64,000 nt of DNA from NCBI GenBank assembly GCA_947493955.1, contig CANLSQ010000001.1:310001-374000 (forward strand), given 5' to 3'. This DNA comes from an uncultured Sphingomonadaceae bacterium. Its GTDB lineage: Bacteria > Pseudomonadota > Alphaproteobacteria > Sphingomonadales > Sphingomonadaceae. Every line of letters begins with the position of its first letter. Position 1 is the stretch's first letter. Positions 18,003 to 27,190 of the stretch are shown piece after piece. The translations under genes were made by a program, and so were the position numbers. The notes under the pieces are model-generated. The model saw only the letters and a program-made list of their open reading frames with translations, was not told where the DNA came from and ran no database searches.

Positions 18003-19427
18003 TCAGGTGTTTAGTGCGCGTTGTCCAACAGGACTGAAACTTCGCGGTCCAAGATCAAGTCTGAAGGGCGCCATTTTTGGCCGCGGCGGTTCATATTCCC
18101 GGCCTACGATAAACGATGCAGTCTGCTCGTTCTCGACATCTTGATGGTCGGTATACCGAACCACAAATCGGGCGAGAGGTATAAATAACGCCTGTGATTT
18201 GAATGTGATCGGGCGGATGGCGCTGAGCGGCAGGCGTATATCTCCCTCGAGGGTCGCCGTTTCGCCGGCGGGCAGGCTTTGAGCCTTATGAAGCAGCTCG
18301 CCCTTTTGTGCCTCATGATTTCGGGCAATTTCGGAATCTGCCTGCATCATCAGGCCGGATAGGCAAATATCCCGCATATCTTCATCTGACATATTGGTGA
18401 GGGTGATTGCATAGTTGAGGACTGCATTCAGCAGCGTCGAGGACGCTCCGGTGGCCGTAAATTCTATTCGAAGATGATCGGATGAAACCTTTTTTGCTCC
18501 GCCTGTTGGTTTTAAGGTCGCTGGCGGAGGCGACGGGGCAGTGGGTGCTGCTCCGGGAGCAGTGCCTATATTAGACACGATAAAACCGTTTGATGATATC
18601 GGTGATGGTTTCTCAGGCTCCGCCGGATTGGGTGGTGAATAGATTTTGGGTGCCGGCTTACGAGGTGTCGGCGCGAGCACGGGCTGGGCCGCTGGCTCAG
18701 GCTGCAGATCGTCAACAACTTCCTCTTCGTAGACGGGCATGGCTGCCTTGCGCCGCCAGAAAAATATTCCCAACCCGCCAAACAACAGAAGGGCTAGGCC
18801 TCCGGCGAGATAATAGAAGATATTGGATTCAAAACCTGTTGCAGGAGGGGTTACGGATGGAGCGATTTCTGGTGCGATATCCGGAGCTGGTGCGTCTGAC
18901 GGCAGCGGCTGACCAGGTAAATCGGTTGTGAAACCGGGTTGTGGCTGATTTTCGTTTATGGATGGCGCGCGAGGTGCCGGGGCAGCATTTGAATTGCTGT
19001 TTGGTTGCTGCGCTGATGTGACGGGCGGCACGGAACTGACTGGTGTGCTCGGGCGCGCATTTTCCTGCGGCGTTGACTGATTTGAACTATTATTTGCCGG
19101 AGTGGTTTCGGCCTGTGGCAAGGGTGTGACGGGCACAGGTTGAGCACTTGGTGCAATCGTGCCGGGACTTGGTGTAGCCTGTGGCGGCGCTGCGTTTTCT
19201 TCAACCGGTCCCTCGGCCTGATTGCTGGCAGGCGTCTGACCGTCGCCAGGCGGCAGTGAATAATCGCTAACGGATGGGAGTTCGGGTAGAGGCTCCGGCG
19301 GCAATGGCCGGGGCGCGGCCTGACCTTGTGCGGATGGTGCATATACCGCAGAAAGTCCAAGCACACCGGCAATCATCAATGCCAGCGATCCTGCGCGCAT
19401 CATTGGTTTCATGAAATTTATTGCCAT
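18003..19427 (-). CDS. Hypothetical proline-rich exported, membrane-anchored protein
   Basis: About 474 residues and no recognised family. The order seen is: signal peptide (SLALMIAGVLGLSAVYAPSAQ), a roughly 180-residue linker dominated by Pro, Ala, Gln, Asn and Ser, one membrane helix (YLAGGLALLLFGGLGIFFW) followed by RRK, a second proline-rich stretch, and a C-terminal folded region of about 150 residues rich in alternating hydrophobics (possible beta-sandwich). The frame is open much further upstream (to 19724), but that would overlap the divergent DUF427 gene. The ATG at 19427 has GAAGGG just upstream; 19412 and 19451 are alternatives. Predicted with the N-terminal part outside and the C-terminal domain in the cytoplasm. 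Confidence 0.72.
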   Translation of the reverse strand: MAINFMKPMMRAGSLALMIAGVLGLSAVYAPSAQGQAAPRPLPPEPLPELPSVSDYSLPPGDGQTPASNQAEGPVEENAAPPQATPSPGTIAPSAQPVPVTPLPQAETTPANNSSNQSTPQENARPSTPVSSVPPVTSAQQPNSNSNAAPAPRAPSINENQPQPGFTTDLPGQPLPSDAPAPDIAPEIAPSVTPPATGFESNIFYYLAGGLALLLFGGLGIFFWRRKAAMPVYEEEVVDDLQPEPAAQPVLAPTPRKPAPKIYSPPNPAEPEKPSPISSNGFIVSNIGTAPGAAPTAPSPPPATLKPTGGAKKVSSDHLRIEFTATGASSTLLNAVLNYAITLTNMSDEDMRDICLSGLMMQADSEIARNHEAQKGELLHKAQSLPAGETATLEGDIRLPLSAIRPITFKSQALFIPLARFVVRYTDHQDVENEQTASFIVGREYEPPRPKMAPFRLDLGPRSFSPVGQRALNT

Positions 19428-19532
19428 CGCCCTTCGTGACCCGAACCGCATTCTTACCGCTTCATTCGCTGAACCATCAATGAATATGCGAGCAGGGATG
19501 ACACGAGCTGCCCCGTGCATTAGATGACCTGC

Positions 19533-20003
19533 ATGACAGATAATGACACGCCCGAAGTAGCGCCTCGTTTCCTGGGTCAGGACAGCGCGTTGCCAACGTC
19601 TCCCGAGAAAGCGATCTTGGACTATGTCCCAAATCCGCGAGATGGAGAGCTCTATCTCACACGCTTTGCGGTACCGGAATTCACCTCGCTTTGTCCGGTG
19701 ACTGCACAGCCTGATTTTGCGCATCTGGTCATTGACTATGCGCCGGACAAGACGATTGTCGAATCCAAATCATTGAAGCTTTTTTTGGGATCATTCCGGA
19801 ATCACGCGGCCTTTCATGAAGACTGCACAGTAGGCATTGGTCAGCGACTTTTCTCTGAAATGAACCCGAAATGGTTACGTATCGGTGGTTACTGGTATCC
19901 TAGAGGCGGCATTCCGATCGATGTTTTTTGGCAGTCGGGAGAACCACCCAAGGGGCTCTGGATTCCGGATCAAGGCGTTGCATCTTACCGAGGAAGGGGC
20001 TGA
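19533..20003 (+). CDS. DUF427 domain-containing protein
   Basis: About 156 residues of the DUF427 fold, a small all-beta protein whose molecular role is not established. The late motif [21 protein letters not shown] and the middle [15 protein letters not shown] are family features. The start could also be the ATG at 19524; neither has a clear ribosome site. It is divergent from the proline-rich protein and overlaps nothing if that gene starts at 19427. A GST gene begins 1 nt after its stop, so the two are likely co-translated. Confidence 0.85.
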   Translation: MTDNDTPEVAPRFLGQDSALPTSPEKAILDYVPNPRDGELYLTRFAVPEFTSLCPVTAQPDFAHLVIDYAPDKTIVESKSLKLFLGSFRNHAAFHEDCTVGIGQRLFSEMNPKWLRIGGYWYPRGGIPIDVFWQSGEPPKGLWIPDQGVASYRGRG

Positions 20004-20004
20004 T

Positions 20005-21093
20005 ATGACCCACAAATTATACGCGGCGCCGCTATCCCTCTATTCCGGTAAGGCCCGGTCCTATCTTGATTGGAAAGGCATAGACTATGAAGAAGTGCTT
20101 GCTTCAGGTGATGTCTACAAAGATGTTATCGTCCCGAAAGTCGGCCGTCCTGTAATTCCAGTATTGGATACTGATGATGGCCGGACCATTCAGGATACGA
20201 CCTGTATCATCGACCATTTTGAAGACGTTGCAGATGGCCCTTCTGTTTATCCAGACACGCCGAAACAGCGGCTTGTCGCATTGTTGCTAGAGACTTTCGG
20301 CGATGAATGGCTGGTGATCCCTGCGATGCATTATCGCTGGAACTATAATGAAGAGTGGGTTTACGGCGAATTTGGCGCATCTTCGGCACCCCATGCGAGT
20401 AGGGAGGAGCAGCTCGTTATCGGGCGAGGCGTAGGATCCAATTTTAAAGGCTTCTGTCCGGTCTTGGGGATTAACCCCGAAACTATACCTGCCATCGAGG
20501 TTAGTTATGAAGCGCTATTGGCTGACCTAGACACCCATTTTGCGGAGCATGATTACCTGTTGGGATCGCGACCATCTATTGGGGATTATGGTCTAATCGG
20601 TCCACTTTATGCGCATCTTTATCGTGATCCGGCGTCGGGCGAGATTATGAAACGCCTCGCGCCGCGGGTTGCGGCATGGGTTGAACGCATGGTTGATGTC
20701 AAAGCGCCTTTATCTGGTGAATTCTTACCGGGTGATGAAGTGCCAGATACATTGATCCCCGTGCTGGAACGGATGATGGGCGAGCAGATACCATTTTTGC
20801 AAACCACCGCCGATATGTTTGATGCATGGGCAGAGGCCAACAAAGGGGCTGATATCCCCCGCGTTGTCGGCATGGCGGATTTCACCGTAGAAGACGTGAC
20901 GGCTCAGAGGATCGCACCGCCGTTTAGCTTGTGGATGCTGCAACGCGCACTGGACTATTATGAGGGATTGGATGAAGCTGACAGATCGGCTGTAGATGAA
21001 TTTCTATTCTCTATCAAAGGGGTACAAGGGTTTCAGAATTTTGCACTGGAACGACCCTTGGCGTTTGAAAATTTCAAACTGGTGCTGGCATAG
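20005..21093 (+). CDS. Glutathione S-transferase family protein (long form)
   Basis: About 362 residues with an N-terminal thioredoxin-like GST domain (LYAAPLSLYSGKARSYLDWKGIDYEEV; VPVIPVLDTDDG-like substrate-side loop near residue 50) and an extended helical C-terminal domain. The length exceeds ordinary GSTs (about 210), so it is a long-form member of unknown substrate. The ATG at 20005 has AGGAAGGGG immediately upstream and begins the conserved domain; an earlier in-frame start at 19885 inside the DUF427 gene is rejected. It is convergent with another GST-like gene (16 nt gap). Confidence 0.88.
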   Translation: MTHKLYAAPLSLYSGKARSYLDWKGIDYEEVLASGDVYKDVIVPKVGRPVIPVLDTDDGRTIQDTTCIIDHFEDVADGPSVYPDTPKQRLVALLLETFGDEWLVIPAMHYRWNYNEEWVYGEFGASSAPHASREEQLVIGRGVGSNFKGFCPVLGINPETIPAIEVSYEALLADLDTHFAEHDYLLGSRPSIGDYGLIGPLYAHLYRDPASGEIMKRLAPRVAAWVERMVDVKAPLSGEFLPGDEVPDTLIPVLERMMGEQIPFLQTTADMFDAWAEANKGADIPRVVGMADFTVEDVTAQRIAPPFSLWMLQRALDYYEGLDEADRSAVDEFLFSIKGVQGFQNFALERPLAFENFKLVLA

Positions 21094-21109
21094 TCGGCAA
21101 AACCGGGCC

Positions 21110-21829
21110 TCAATGTTGATCATCAGGGAACCATAAGGTGTTGCAATGTTGCACGTAAGGTACAAAGTTAGAATGTAATTTTGCAGCATCGAGCATCGGT
21201 CCGGGTAGTTCCTCAATCAGGCTGTTGGCAATAATCGGATAGGCGATCGCATCCAGGCTGCTCGGCCTGTCGCCAAACATAAATGGGTTTTGGCCCAATT
21301 GCGCCGATAAAGCCGACAGGTCAGCCGCGCCAAAGGCATAGATGTCTTCCTCTGCATGTCGCCCTATGCCATGGGCCTGCAGTCCATTTTTCACCTGTCT
21401 TTGTGCAACAACCGGCACGATATTGCGAATGATCGGCGGCATGCTACCGAACCAGAAATCCTTGATAATTGGCCAGTTATGGTCATCAATCCAGCGGCTA
21501 TAGAGGGTCACCCAATACAGTCGTTCTTCGACCATGCGGGCCATCGCATGGGAAATGGTGCGCTGTTCCTCCGTGAGACCGGCATCAAAATCGGCGCCAT
21601 ATTTGTCCTCCAGATGGCGTCTGATCAATGTTGTGTCGGCAACTTCGATGCCATTATCAATCAGGAAAGGTAGCTTGCCCTTTGGCGCTTTGCGCGGGTC
21701 GTCCATGATTTCGGTTTTATATTCGATCCCCGCCATCTTCAGTAAAATCTCTCCCTTCATGCAAAAGGGGCTCGGGTTCGGTACGCCAAAACCCGATTGG
21801 AACTGTACATATTTAATGGCCATTTTCAT
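21110..21829 (-). CDS. GST-like protein, metaxin/FAX type
   Basis: About 239 residues. An N-terminal thioredoxin-like domain (FGVPNPSPFCMKGEILLKMAGIEY, then KGKLPFLIDNG) is followed by an all-helical domain (LSAQLGQNPFMFGDRPSSLDAIAYP), as in failed-axon-connections/metaxin-related GSTs. The frame is open to 21880, but ATGs at 21829 and 21823 sit just after GGGGA and directly before the conserved domain. Function unknown; possibly thiol conjugation or detoxification. Confidence 0.85.
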   Translation of the reverse strand: MKMAIKYVQFQSGFGVPNPSPFCMKGEILLKMAGIEYKTEIMDDPRKAPKGKLPFLIDNGIEVADTTLIRRHLEDKYGADFDAGLTEEQRTISHAMARMVEERLYWVTLYSRWIDDHNWPIIKDFWFGSMPPIIRNIVPVVAQRQVKNGLQAHGIGRHAEEDIYAFGAADLSALSAQLGQNPFMFGDRPSSLDAIAYPIIANSLIEELPGPMLDAAKLHSNFVPYVQHCNTLWFPDDQH

Positions 21830-21960
21830 GTTCCCCGTCGATTCATCCGGCAACGACATATCATAAAAAATTGTTGCCATCCGGCATCATAATGCAACGT
21901 CATGTCGCTTTTTTGCTTTTGCCCTATCAATCGCCCGCCGCTAACATTATTGTTAGCACC

Positions 21961-22362
21961 ATGAGCAGCATCCCCCATCACTACAACATTGCCATAGAAC
22001 CTGATGATATCGATTTCATGGGCCATGTGAACAATGCCAACTACCTGAAATGGGTGCAGGACGCTGTTGTCGCCCATTGGGAAAAAATCGCGCCGTCAGA
22101 GGCGGTGGCGACACATTTGTGGGTCGCGTTGAAACATGAGATAACCTACAGAAAACCGGCCTTTTTGGACGATGATGTGATTGCCGAAGTGCTGCTGGAA
22201 AAAGTCCATGGCGCACGCGCTTTTTACAGCACGGTTATCCGCCGGGGCGAAGATGTACTCGCTGAGGTGCAATCCAGCTGGTGCTGTGTTGACGCAGATA
22301 CACTGCGTCCAATGCGAATCGCCAAGGATATTGCCGCCAATTTCTTTGGCAGCAAAGACTGA
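21961..22362 (+). CDS. Acyl-CoA thioesterase, hotdog fold
   Basis: About 133 residues, a single hotdog domain of the 4-hydroxybenzoyl-CoA thioesterase/YbgC type. The signature DFMGHVNNANYLKWVQDA sits near the N-terminus, with an Asp preceding MGHVNN as the expected catalytic residue. The ATG at 21961 is preferred to a longer open frame from 21871 because the family begins with HYNIAIEPDDID. Ribosome site weak. Substrate unknown. Confidence 0.87.
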   Translation: MSSIPHHYNIAIEPDDIDFMGHVNNANYLKWVQDAVVAHWEKIAPSEAVATHLWVALKHEITYRKPAFLDDDVIAEVLLEKVHGARAFYSTVIRRGEDVLAEVQSSWCCVDADTLRPMRIAKDIAANFFGSKD

Positions 22363-22371
22363 ATTGAACAC

Positions 22372-23952
22372 TTAGCGCATCAACCCGCCGATCAGATTGC
22401 GAACAAACCGTCCAGCTACCGGCCCAGCCAGATCGGTCGCAATCGAACCAACTGCCGAGGTAACACCGGATCGCATAGGATTGGCACGTGATTTTTTGCC
22501 GAGCATGGTGGAGGCGGCAATGCTGGCGGCTGAGCCCAGGGCGACTTTGGATCCGCGGCTCAGCGCTTTTTCCCAGATACTCTTGCTCTTGCGCGGTTGT
22601 TTGCGGACTTCCTCTTCGCCCTTTTCCTCGACTTCTTTGGCGGTTTCGGTAGCGTCGATGACTTTTTGAGCCAATATCTCCTCGGCGCTATTCCTGTCTA
22701 TCTCCTCATCATATTTGCCATCATAGGGCGAAATGGACTGCATGATCGCGCGTTCTTTGGCGGTGATCGGTCCCAGGCGAGAGCGCGGCGGCTTGATCAA
22801 TGTGCGTTGGACAATAGACGGTGCGCCATCTTCCATCAAAGTTGACACCAAAGCTTCACCGACGCGCAGCTCGGTAATCGCTTCCTCCACATCCAGATCA
22901 GGATTGATTCGGAATGTATCGGCCGCCGCCTTGATCGCTTTCTTGTCCCGAGGGGTAAAGGCGCGCAGGGCATGCTGCACACGATTGCCCAGCTGTCCGG
23001 CGACATCCTCGGGAATGTCGACGGGGTTCTGGGTGACAAAATAGACACCTACGCCTTTTGACCGGATCAATCGTACGACCTGTTCGATCTTGTTTTCCAA
23101 AGCTTTTGGAGCGTCTTCGAACAGCAGATGCGCTTCGTCAAAGAAGAATACCAGTTTCGGTTTTTCCGGATCGCCGACTTCGGGCAGCGTTTCAAACAGT
23201 TCCGCGAGCAGCCAGAGCAGGAAAGTTGCATAGAGTTTCGGGCTGCGCATCAACTGATCGGCGGCCAGGACATTTATATAACCGCGACCTTGATCATCGC
23301 ATTTGATGAAATCATCAATTTCCAGAGCCGGTTCACCAAAAAACTGGCCCGCGCCCTGACTGTCAAGTTGCAGCAACTGGCGCTGGATTGCACCGACACT
23401 GGCTTTGCTGACATTTCCATATTTGGCCGAAAGTTCTTTTGCGTTTTCCGCCGTGTAGGCGAGCATCGATTGCAAGTCGTCAAGGTTCAGCAGCAACAGC
23501 CCTTCTTCATCGGCAAAGCGAAAGACGATGTTGAGCACGCCTTCCTGCGTGTCATTGAGGTCCATCAGGCGCGCCAGCAACAACGGCCCCATTTCTGTGA
23601 TTGTCGTACGGATCGGATGACCCTGTTTGCCATAAAGGTCCCAGAAAATAGCAGGATTATCGGAATAGGCATAGTCATCCATGCCCAATTCCTTGGCCCG
23701 TCCTTCCAGCTTGTCAGCATGTTTGAAGGTGGAGGAGCCAGCCATTGAGACGCCGGCCAGATCGCCTTTCACATCTGCGACAAAGACCGGAACACCATTG
23801 GCGGAGAAGCTTTCGGCCATGCCCTGCAGTGTCACGGTTTTACCGGTTCCGGTGGCACCGGCGATCAGGCCATGGCGATTGGCGCGTTTGAGGTTCAGGC
23901 TTTGGCGTTCGCCGCCACCCAATCCTAAAAATATCTCTGTTGCACCAGCCAT
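22372..23952 (-). CDS. HerA-like P-loop ATPase (DUF853, YjgR type)
   Basis: About 526 residues of the helicase HerA-like/DUF853 family. Walker A is GATGTGKTVT near residue 35. The Walker B-like KLVFFFDEAHLLF and YFVTQNPVDIPEDV are family hallmarks. A basic, low-complexity tail ends in a Gly-rich segment. The start ATG at 23952 has GAGGGGA upstream; a TTG at 23967 is less likely. Members are thought to be DNA-related motor ATPases, with no settled function. No NurA nuclease or defence partner lies beside it. Confidence 0.88.
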   Translation of the reverse strand: MAGATEIFLGLGGGERQSLNLKRANRHGLIAGATGTGKTVTLQGMAESFSANGVPVFVADVKGDLAGVSMAGSSTFKHADKLEGRAKELGMDDYAYSDNPAIFWDLYGKQGHPIRTTITEMGPLLLARLMDLNDTQEGVLNIVFRFADEEGLLLLNLDDLQSMLAYTAENAKELSAKYGNVSKASVGAIQRQLLQLDSQGAGQFFGEPALEIDDFIKCDDQGRGYINVLAADQLMRSPKLYATFLLWLLAELFETLPEVGDPEKPKLVFFFDEAHLLFEDAPKALENKIEQVVRLIRSKGVGVYFVTQNPVDIPEDVAGQLGNRVQHALRAFTPRDKKAIKAAADTFRINPDLDVEEAITELRVGEALVSTLMEDGAPSIVQRTLIKPPRSRLGPITAKERAIMQSISPYDGKYDEEIDRNSAEEILAQKVIDATETAKEVEEKGEEEVRKQPRKSKSIWEKALSRGSKVALGSAASIAASTMLGKKSRANPMRSGVTSAVGSIATDLAGPVAGRFVRNLIGGLMR

Positions 23953-24000
23953 AGCGAATCCCCTCAAATATCTGAGTTGGAAGGATATCCATCACCCAGC

Positions 24001-24029
24001 AAAAAGGCCAGCGGGATACGCTGGCCTTT
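24001..24029 (-). terminator. Rho-independent terminator of the degP/Q gene
   Basis: AAAGGCCAGCG, a 5-nt loop and CGCTGGCCTTT form an 11-bp hairpin. Read on the minus strand it is followed by TTTTT. It lies 27 nt past the protease stop codon and separates it from the HerA-like gene. Confidence 0.85.
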
Positions 24030-24056
24030 GGGTAATGTTACAATTTTGAACTTGCG

Positions 24057-25592
24057 TTATTCGTCATTCAGTCGAACACCAACAAATCTTGGATCACGGC
24101 TGCCTTGTCTGACTTGCAGTAATACGGCTTCACGGTTTGACCGTTTAGCGGCGCTGATCGCTTTGTCCAAATCCGATGCGGTATTAACCGGACGACGGTT
24201 TACACTGATGATAACCGTGGTGCGCCTGATCCCTTTGCGAGCGGCGTCGCTATTGGGGTCGACCGTTGAGACAACAACACCTTTTTGTGAAGATGGAACA
24301 CGGATCTGACGCGCAATGGCAGGTGTTAGATCGACGACCGACAGTCCAAGCGCTTCGGCTGTTGCTTCGGCGCTAGCCCCATCTTCGTCCGTGCCCATCG
24401 GATCCTCGGCATCGGGATCAAAGCTGCTCGCCGCCAATTCTTCTTCAGATGGTCTTTCACCAAGTGTCGCATTGACTTTCACCGTCTTGCCGTCGCGCAG
24501 CAACTCAATCGGAACTTTCGTGCCGACAGGCAGGTTGGCAACCAGATAGGACAGCGTCTGATCCGGGGTAACAACCTGACCATTGACCTTCACGATAACA
24601 TCGCCCGCCTGAATACCGGCTTTAGAGGCGCCTTCGCCAGGCTCAACGCGCTGCACAAATTCACCACGATTCTTCTGAAGACCCAGTGAGTCGGCCAGAT
24701 CTTCGGTCAAGGGGCTGATTTGTACCCCGAGGTAGCCTCGCTCAACTTTTTCGCCTTTGCGCAAAGTGTTAACAATCGGAACAGCAACTTCCGCGGGGAT
24801 GGCAAAGCCAATACCAACATTGCCGCCGGTTGGCGAAATAATGGCATTGTTGATACCGATCACATTGCCGTTAAGGTCAAACATCGGCCCGCCGCTATTG
24901 CCGCGGTTGATGGATGCATCGGTCTGCAGGAAACGGTCATAGGCGCCGCCTTGTCCGGTGTTCCGGTGAATGGCTGACAAAATGCCTGTGGTTACTGTTC
25001 CGCCAAGACCGAACGGGTTGCCGATTGCAATAACCCAGTCGCCGACACGAGCGCCTTGACTATCGCCAAATTTGACAAAAGGCAGGTCTTTGTCTGCATT
25101 GATTTTCAGAACGGCGATGTCAGATGCTGCATCCCGACCTACCAAGGTTGCTTCATATTCTGTTCGATCCGGCATGATGACGGTGATTGTTTCAATCGTC
25201 GCATTGCGGTTTCCGGGAGCGACCACATGATTGTTCGTCACAACATAGCCGTCAGCGGAAATGATAAAGCCGGAGCCAAGGGATTGGGCCTGGCGGGTCT
25301 GTCCACCATTGTTACCACCGCGGCGGTTTCCGAACAGACCATCAAACGGCGTGCCGGCAAATGGATTATTTCTTACCCGCACGCGCTGTGTGGTGGAAAT
25401 GTTGACAACGGCCGGCTGCAATTGCTCGGTCAGGTCGGCAAAGCTCATCGGCGCGCCTGGGCGCGGCGCAGCGGCTCTGATGACCTGACTGTCATTGGCA
25501 GCGACCTGGGCACCGGCTGACCCGATGCCGGTTAACGCCGCTGCTCCTCCCGCCAAAAGCAAAGCTGCTGAAATTCCGTAAGCGTAACGCAC
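24057..25592 (-). CDS. Do-family periplasmic serine protease (DegP/DegQ/MucD)
   Basis: A 511-residue HtrA-type protease/chaperone. A signal region (SAALLLAGGAAALTG) is followed by the trypsin-like domain with catalytic His122 (VTNNHVV), Asp158 (SDIAVLK) and Ser233 (GNSGGP). Two PDZ domains follow, the first around residues 290-380 (RGYLGVQI) and the second at the C-terminus (GVVVSTVDPNSDAARKGI). A Gly/Asn-rich loop before the protease domain matches the LA loop. It degrades misfolded envelope proteins. It lies downstream of hflK-hflC, separated by a structured intergenic region and a likely terminator, so it has its own promoter. Confidence 0.93.
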   Translation of the reverse strand: MRYAYGISAALLLAGGAAALTGIGSAGAQVAANDSQVIRAAAPRPGAPMSFADLTEQLQPAVVNISTTQRVRVRNNPFAGTPFDGLFGNRRGGNNGGQTRQAQSLGSGFIISADGYVVTNNHVVAPGNRNATIETITVIMPDRTEYEATLVGRDAASDIAVLKINADKDLPFVKFGDSQGARVGDWVIAIGNPFGLGGTVTTGILSAIHRNTGQGGAYDRFLQTDASINRGNSGGPMFDLNGNVIGINNAIISPTGGNVGIGFAIPAEVAVPIVNTLRKGEKVERGYLGVQISPLTEDLADSLGLQKNRGEFVQRVEPGEGASKAGIQAGDVIVKVNGQVVTPDQTLSYLVANLPVGTKVPIELLRDGKTVKVNATLGERPSEEELAASSFDPDAEDPMGTDEDGASAEATAEALGLSVVDLTPAIARQIRVPSSQKGVVVSTVDPNSDAARKGIRRTTVIISVNRRPVNTASDLDKAISAAKRSNREAVLLQVRQGSRDPRFVGVRLNDE

Positions 25593-25751
25593 AATATATT
25601 CCTCTCAATTTGACGGTATCGACAATTAACATTCGATACCAAAATCCTTCAAGTTACATAAATTATTGGCGCAAAATTTATGAACCGAATTTGAATGTTA
25701 CCACAGTCGATCATTAAGATCGCCTATAAGATAGGTGATTTTAGACCCCGT

Positions 25752-25765
25752 CCCAGATATCTGGG
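25752..25765. promoter_or_regulatory. Perfect 14-bp palindrome upstream of degP/Q
   Basis: CCCAGATATCTGGG is a perfect 14-bp palindrome about 160 bp upstream of the protease start, within the 299-bp gap. A second short dyad, CCTAT-AAG-ATAGG, is at 25723-25735. They could be regulator sites for envelope stress control; no regulator is identified. Confidence 0.35.
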
Positions 25766-25829
25766 TGTGACAAACGGCATTCGCAAGCCAAAAATAGCCA
25801 ATTTATCGAAAAACCTCGTCTTTCTGCAG

Positions 25830-25852
25830 AAAAAACGACAATTGTAGTCGTT
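25830..25852 (-). terminator. Putative terminator of the hflK-hflC operon
   Basis: On the minus strand AACGAC, a 7-nt loop and GTCGTT are followed by a T-run, 40-60 nt after the stop of the SnoaL-like gene. The stem is short and AT-containing. A longer outer pairing, CGCAAGCCAA (25782-25791) with TTGGCTTGCG (25851-25860), overlaps its right arm and could compete with it. Confidence 0.5.
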
Positions 25853-25891
25853 GGCTTGCGGTTTGGCGGTATTTCTACTTATGAAATGCCG

Positions 25892-26332
25892 TCACAGCCT
25901 GAAATCACCATCGGTTTGACAAGGCGGCTTACCGATAAAGTCCAGCGATTCATTTGCCAACTGTGTATCGAAAAATTCGTGGACGGATGCTATCCTACCA
26001 TCGCGGAAAGTAAAAATATGGACGTAACGTTGATCATAGCGCTTGCCATTTTTTGCAACGCCCTTGGCTTCCATGATTGCCGTGGTGCCATCGGGTCCGT
26101 CATTCATGATTTTCCAGTTTTCCGCAAACTGAAACTGTTCGAAATCGAGAGCGTCAAAAATCAGTGGTAATATGGTTTTCAGTGCCTCGAAACTGTCATA
26201 GCGGCCGGAGATAATGGTGTTGCCGGACACATTATAGATAACATCAGGATGATGAAGCGCTTCAAACGCGTCGACGTCCAACCGGGCGAGTGCCTCATAA
26301 TAGGCGTTCACGATATCCCGGTTGGACATCAA
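25892..26332 (-). CDS. SnoaL-like / nuclear transport factor 2 family protein
   Basis: A 146-residue single-domain protein with the NTF2-like cone fold: an N-terminal helix pair (NAYYEALARLDVDAFEALHHPD), then curved-sheet strands (VIYNVSGNTIISGRYDS; YVHIFTFRDGRIASVHEFFDT). Such proteins are ketosteroid-isomerase-like enzymes, or binding domains with no activity. It starts 6 nt after hflC and is probably co-transcribed with hflKC, but no functional link is known. Confidence 0.82.
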   Translation of the reverse strand: MMSNRDIVNAYYEALARLDVDAFEALHHPDVIYNVSGNTIISGRYDSFEALKTILPLIFDALDFEQFQFAENWKIMNDGPDGTTAIMEAKGVAKNGKRYDQRYVHIFTFRDGRIASVHEFFDTQLANESLDFIGKPPCQTDGDFRL

Positions 26333-26338
26333 AGTCGT

Positions 26339-27190
26339 TTACCTGCCGCGGAACTGGCGAAGATATTCATTGTCCGGTGAAAGGACGAAAGACGAGTTGG
26401 GATCGCCTTCCTGACCTCTGCGGAAGGTTGTTTCATAGCTTTTCATCGCGCGGTAGAAATCGTAAAAGTCTGCATCTTTGCCGAAGCTTTCAGCATAGGT
26501 CCGGGCGGCACTCGCATCTGCTTCTGCGCGGATGATCTGTGCCTGCTTTGCGCCTTGCGCCTTGATCGTCCGGGCTTCCTGTTCACGCGCTGTCCGCATC
26601 CGCTGATAGGCACTTTCAAGCGGCGTGCCGTCAGGCAGATCCGCACGTTTGATCCGCACATCCACAATTTCCGCTCCATATTGGCGGGCGACGCGGTTCA
26701 GGCCGGTGCGGATATTGTCCATCACCTGACCCCGCTCGGGGCTCAGAAGGGCAGCGAAGGGACGTTTGCCGAGCTCGTTACGCAATGCAGAACCCAGGAT
26801 CGGACGCAGTTCATCAGCCACGCGGGCTTCGTTGCCGGCAGCAATGAACATCCGCAACGGATCGGTGATCCGAAAGCGGGCAAAGGCATCGACCTGCAAA
26901 CGCAACTGGTCGGTAGAGAGGACTTGTTGCTGTTCCATCTCAACGTCGAGAATGCGTTTGTCGATCCATTCCACTTGTTCGATGAAAGGGAATTTGGGCA
27001 GCAGTCCTGCGCCGGTCTGACCGAAAGGCGTATTGTCCTGGTAGCGATTGATGATCCGTACGGGCTCGCCAAAGCGGACGACAACGCCCTGACGGGTTTC
27101 CGGTACAATGATCAGCGTGTTGACCAGTACCAAGATCAAGCCGAAAACGATGATGCTAAGCGCGACGGGGTTTTTCATGATGTTGCCCAT
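26339..27190 (-). CDS. hflC: Protease modulator HflC
   Basis: A 283-residue SPFH/band-7 protein anchored by an N-terminal helix (NPVALSIIVFGLILVLVNTLIIV), with the large domain in the periplasm. With HflK it forms the ring complex that encloses FtsH and limits its proteolysis. RQGVVVRFGEPVRI, AFARFRITDPLRMF and the C-terminal AEADASAARTYAESFGKDADFYDFYRAMKSY helix are typical HflC pieces. Its ATG overlaps the hflK stop codon (TAATG). Confidence 0.93.
   Translation of the reverse strand: MGNIMKNPVALSIIVFGLILVLVNTLIIVPETRQGVVVRFGEPVRIINRYQDNTPFGQTGAGLLPKFPFIEQVEWIDKRILDVEMEQQQVLSTDQLRLQVDAFARFRITDPLRMFIAAGNEARVADELRPILGSALRNELGKRPFAALLSPERGQVMDNIRTGLNRVARQYGAEIVDVRIKRADLPDGTPLESAYQRMRTAREQEARTIKAQGAKQAQIIRAEADASAARTYAESFGKDADFYDFYRAMKSYETTFRRGQEGDPNSSFVLSPDNEYLRQFRGR

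Noticed and set aside
22372-23952. HerA-like ATPase as part of a HerA-NurA or HerA-DUF4297 defence pair
   Set aside because: The product is the DUF853/YjgR type, and no nuclease or second effector gene is adjacent.
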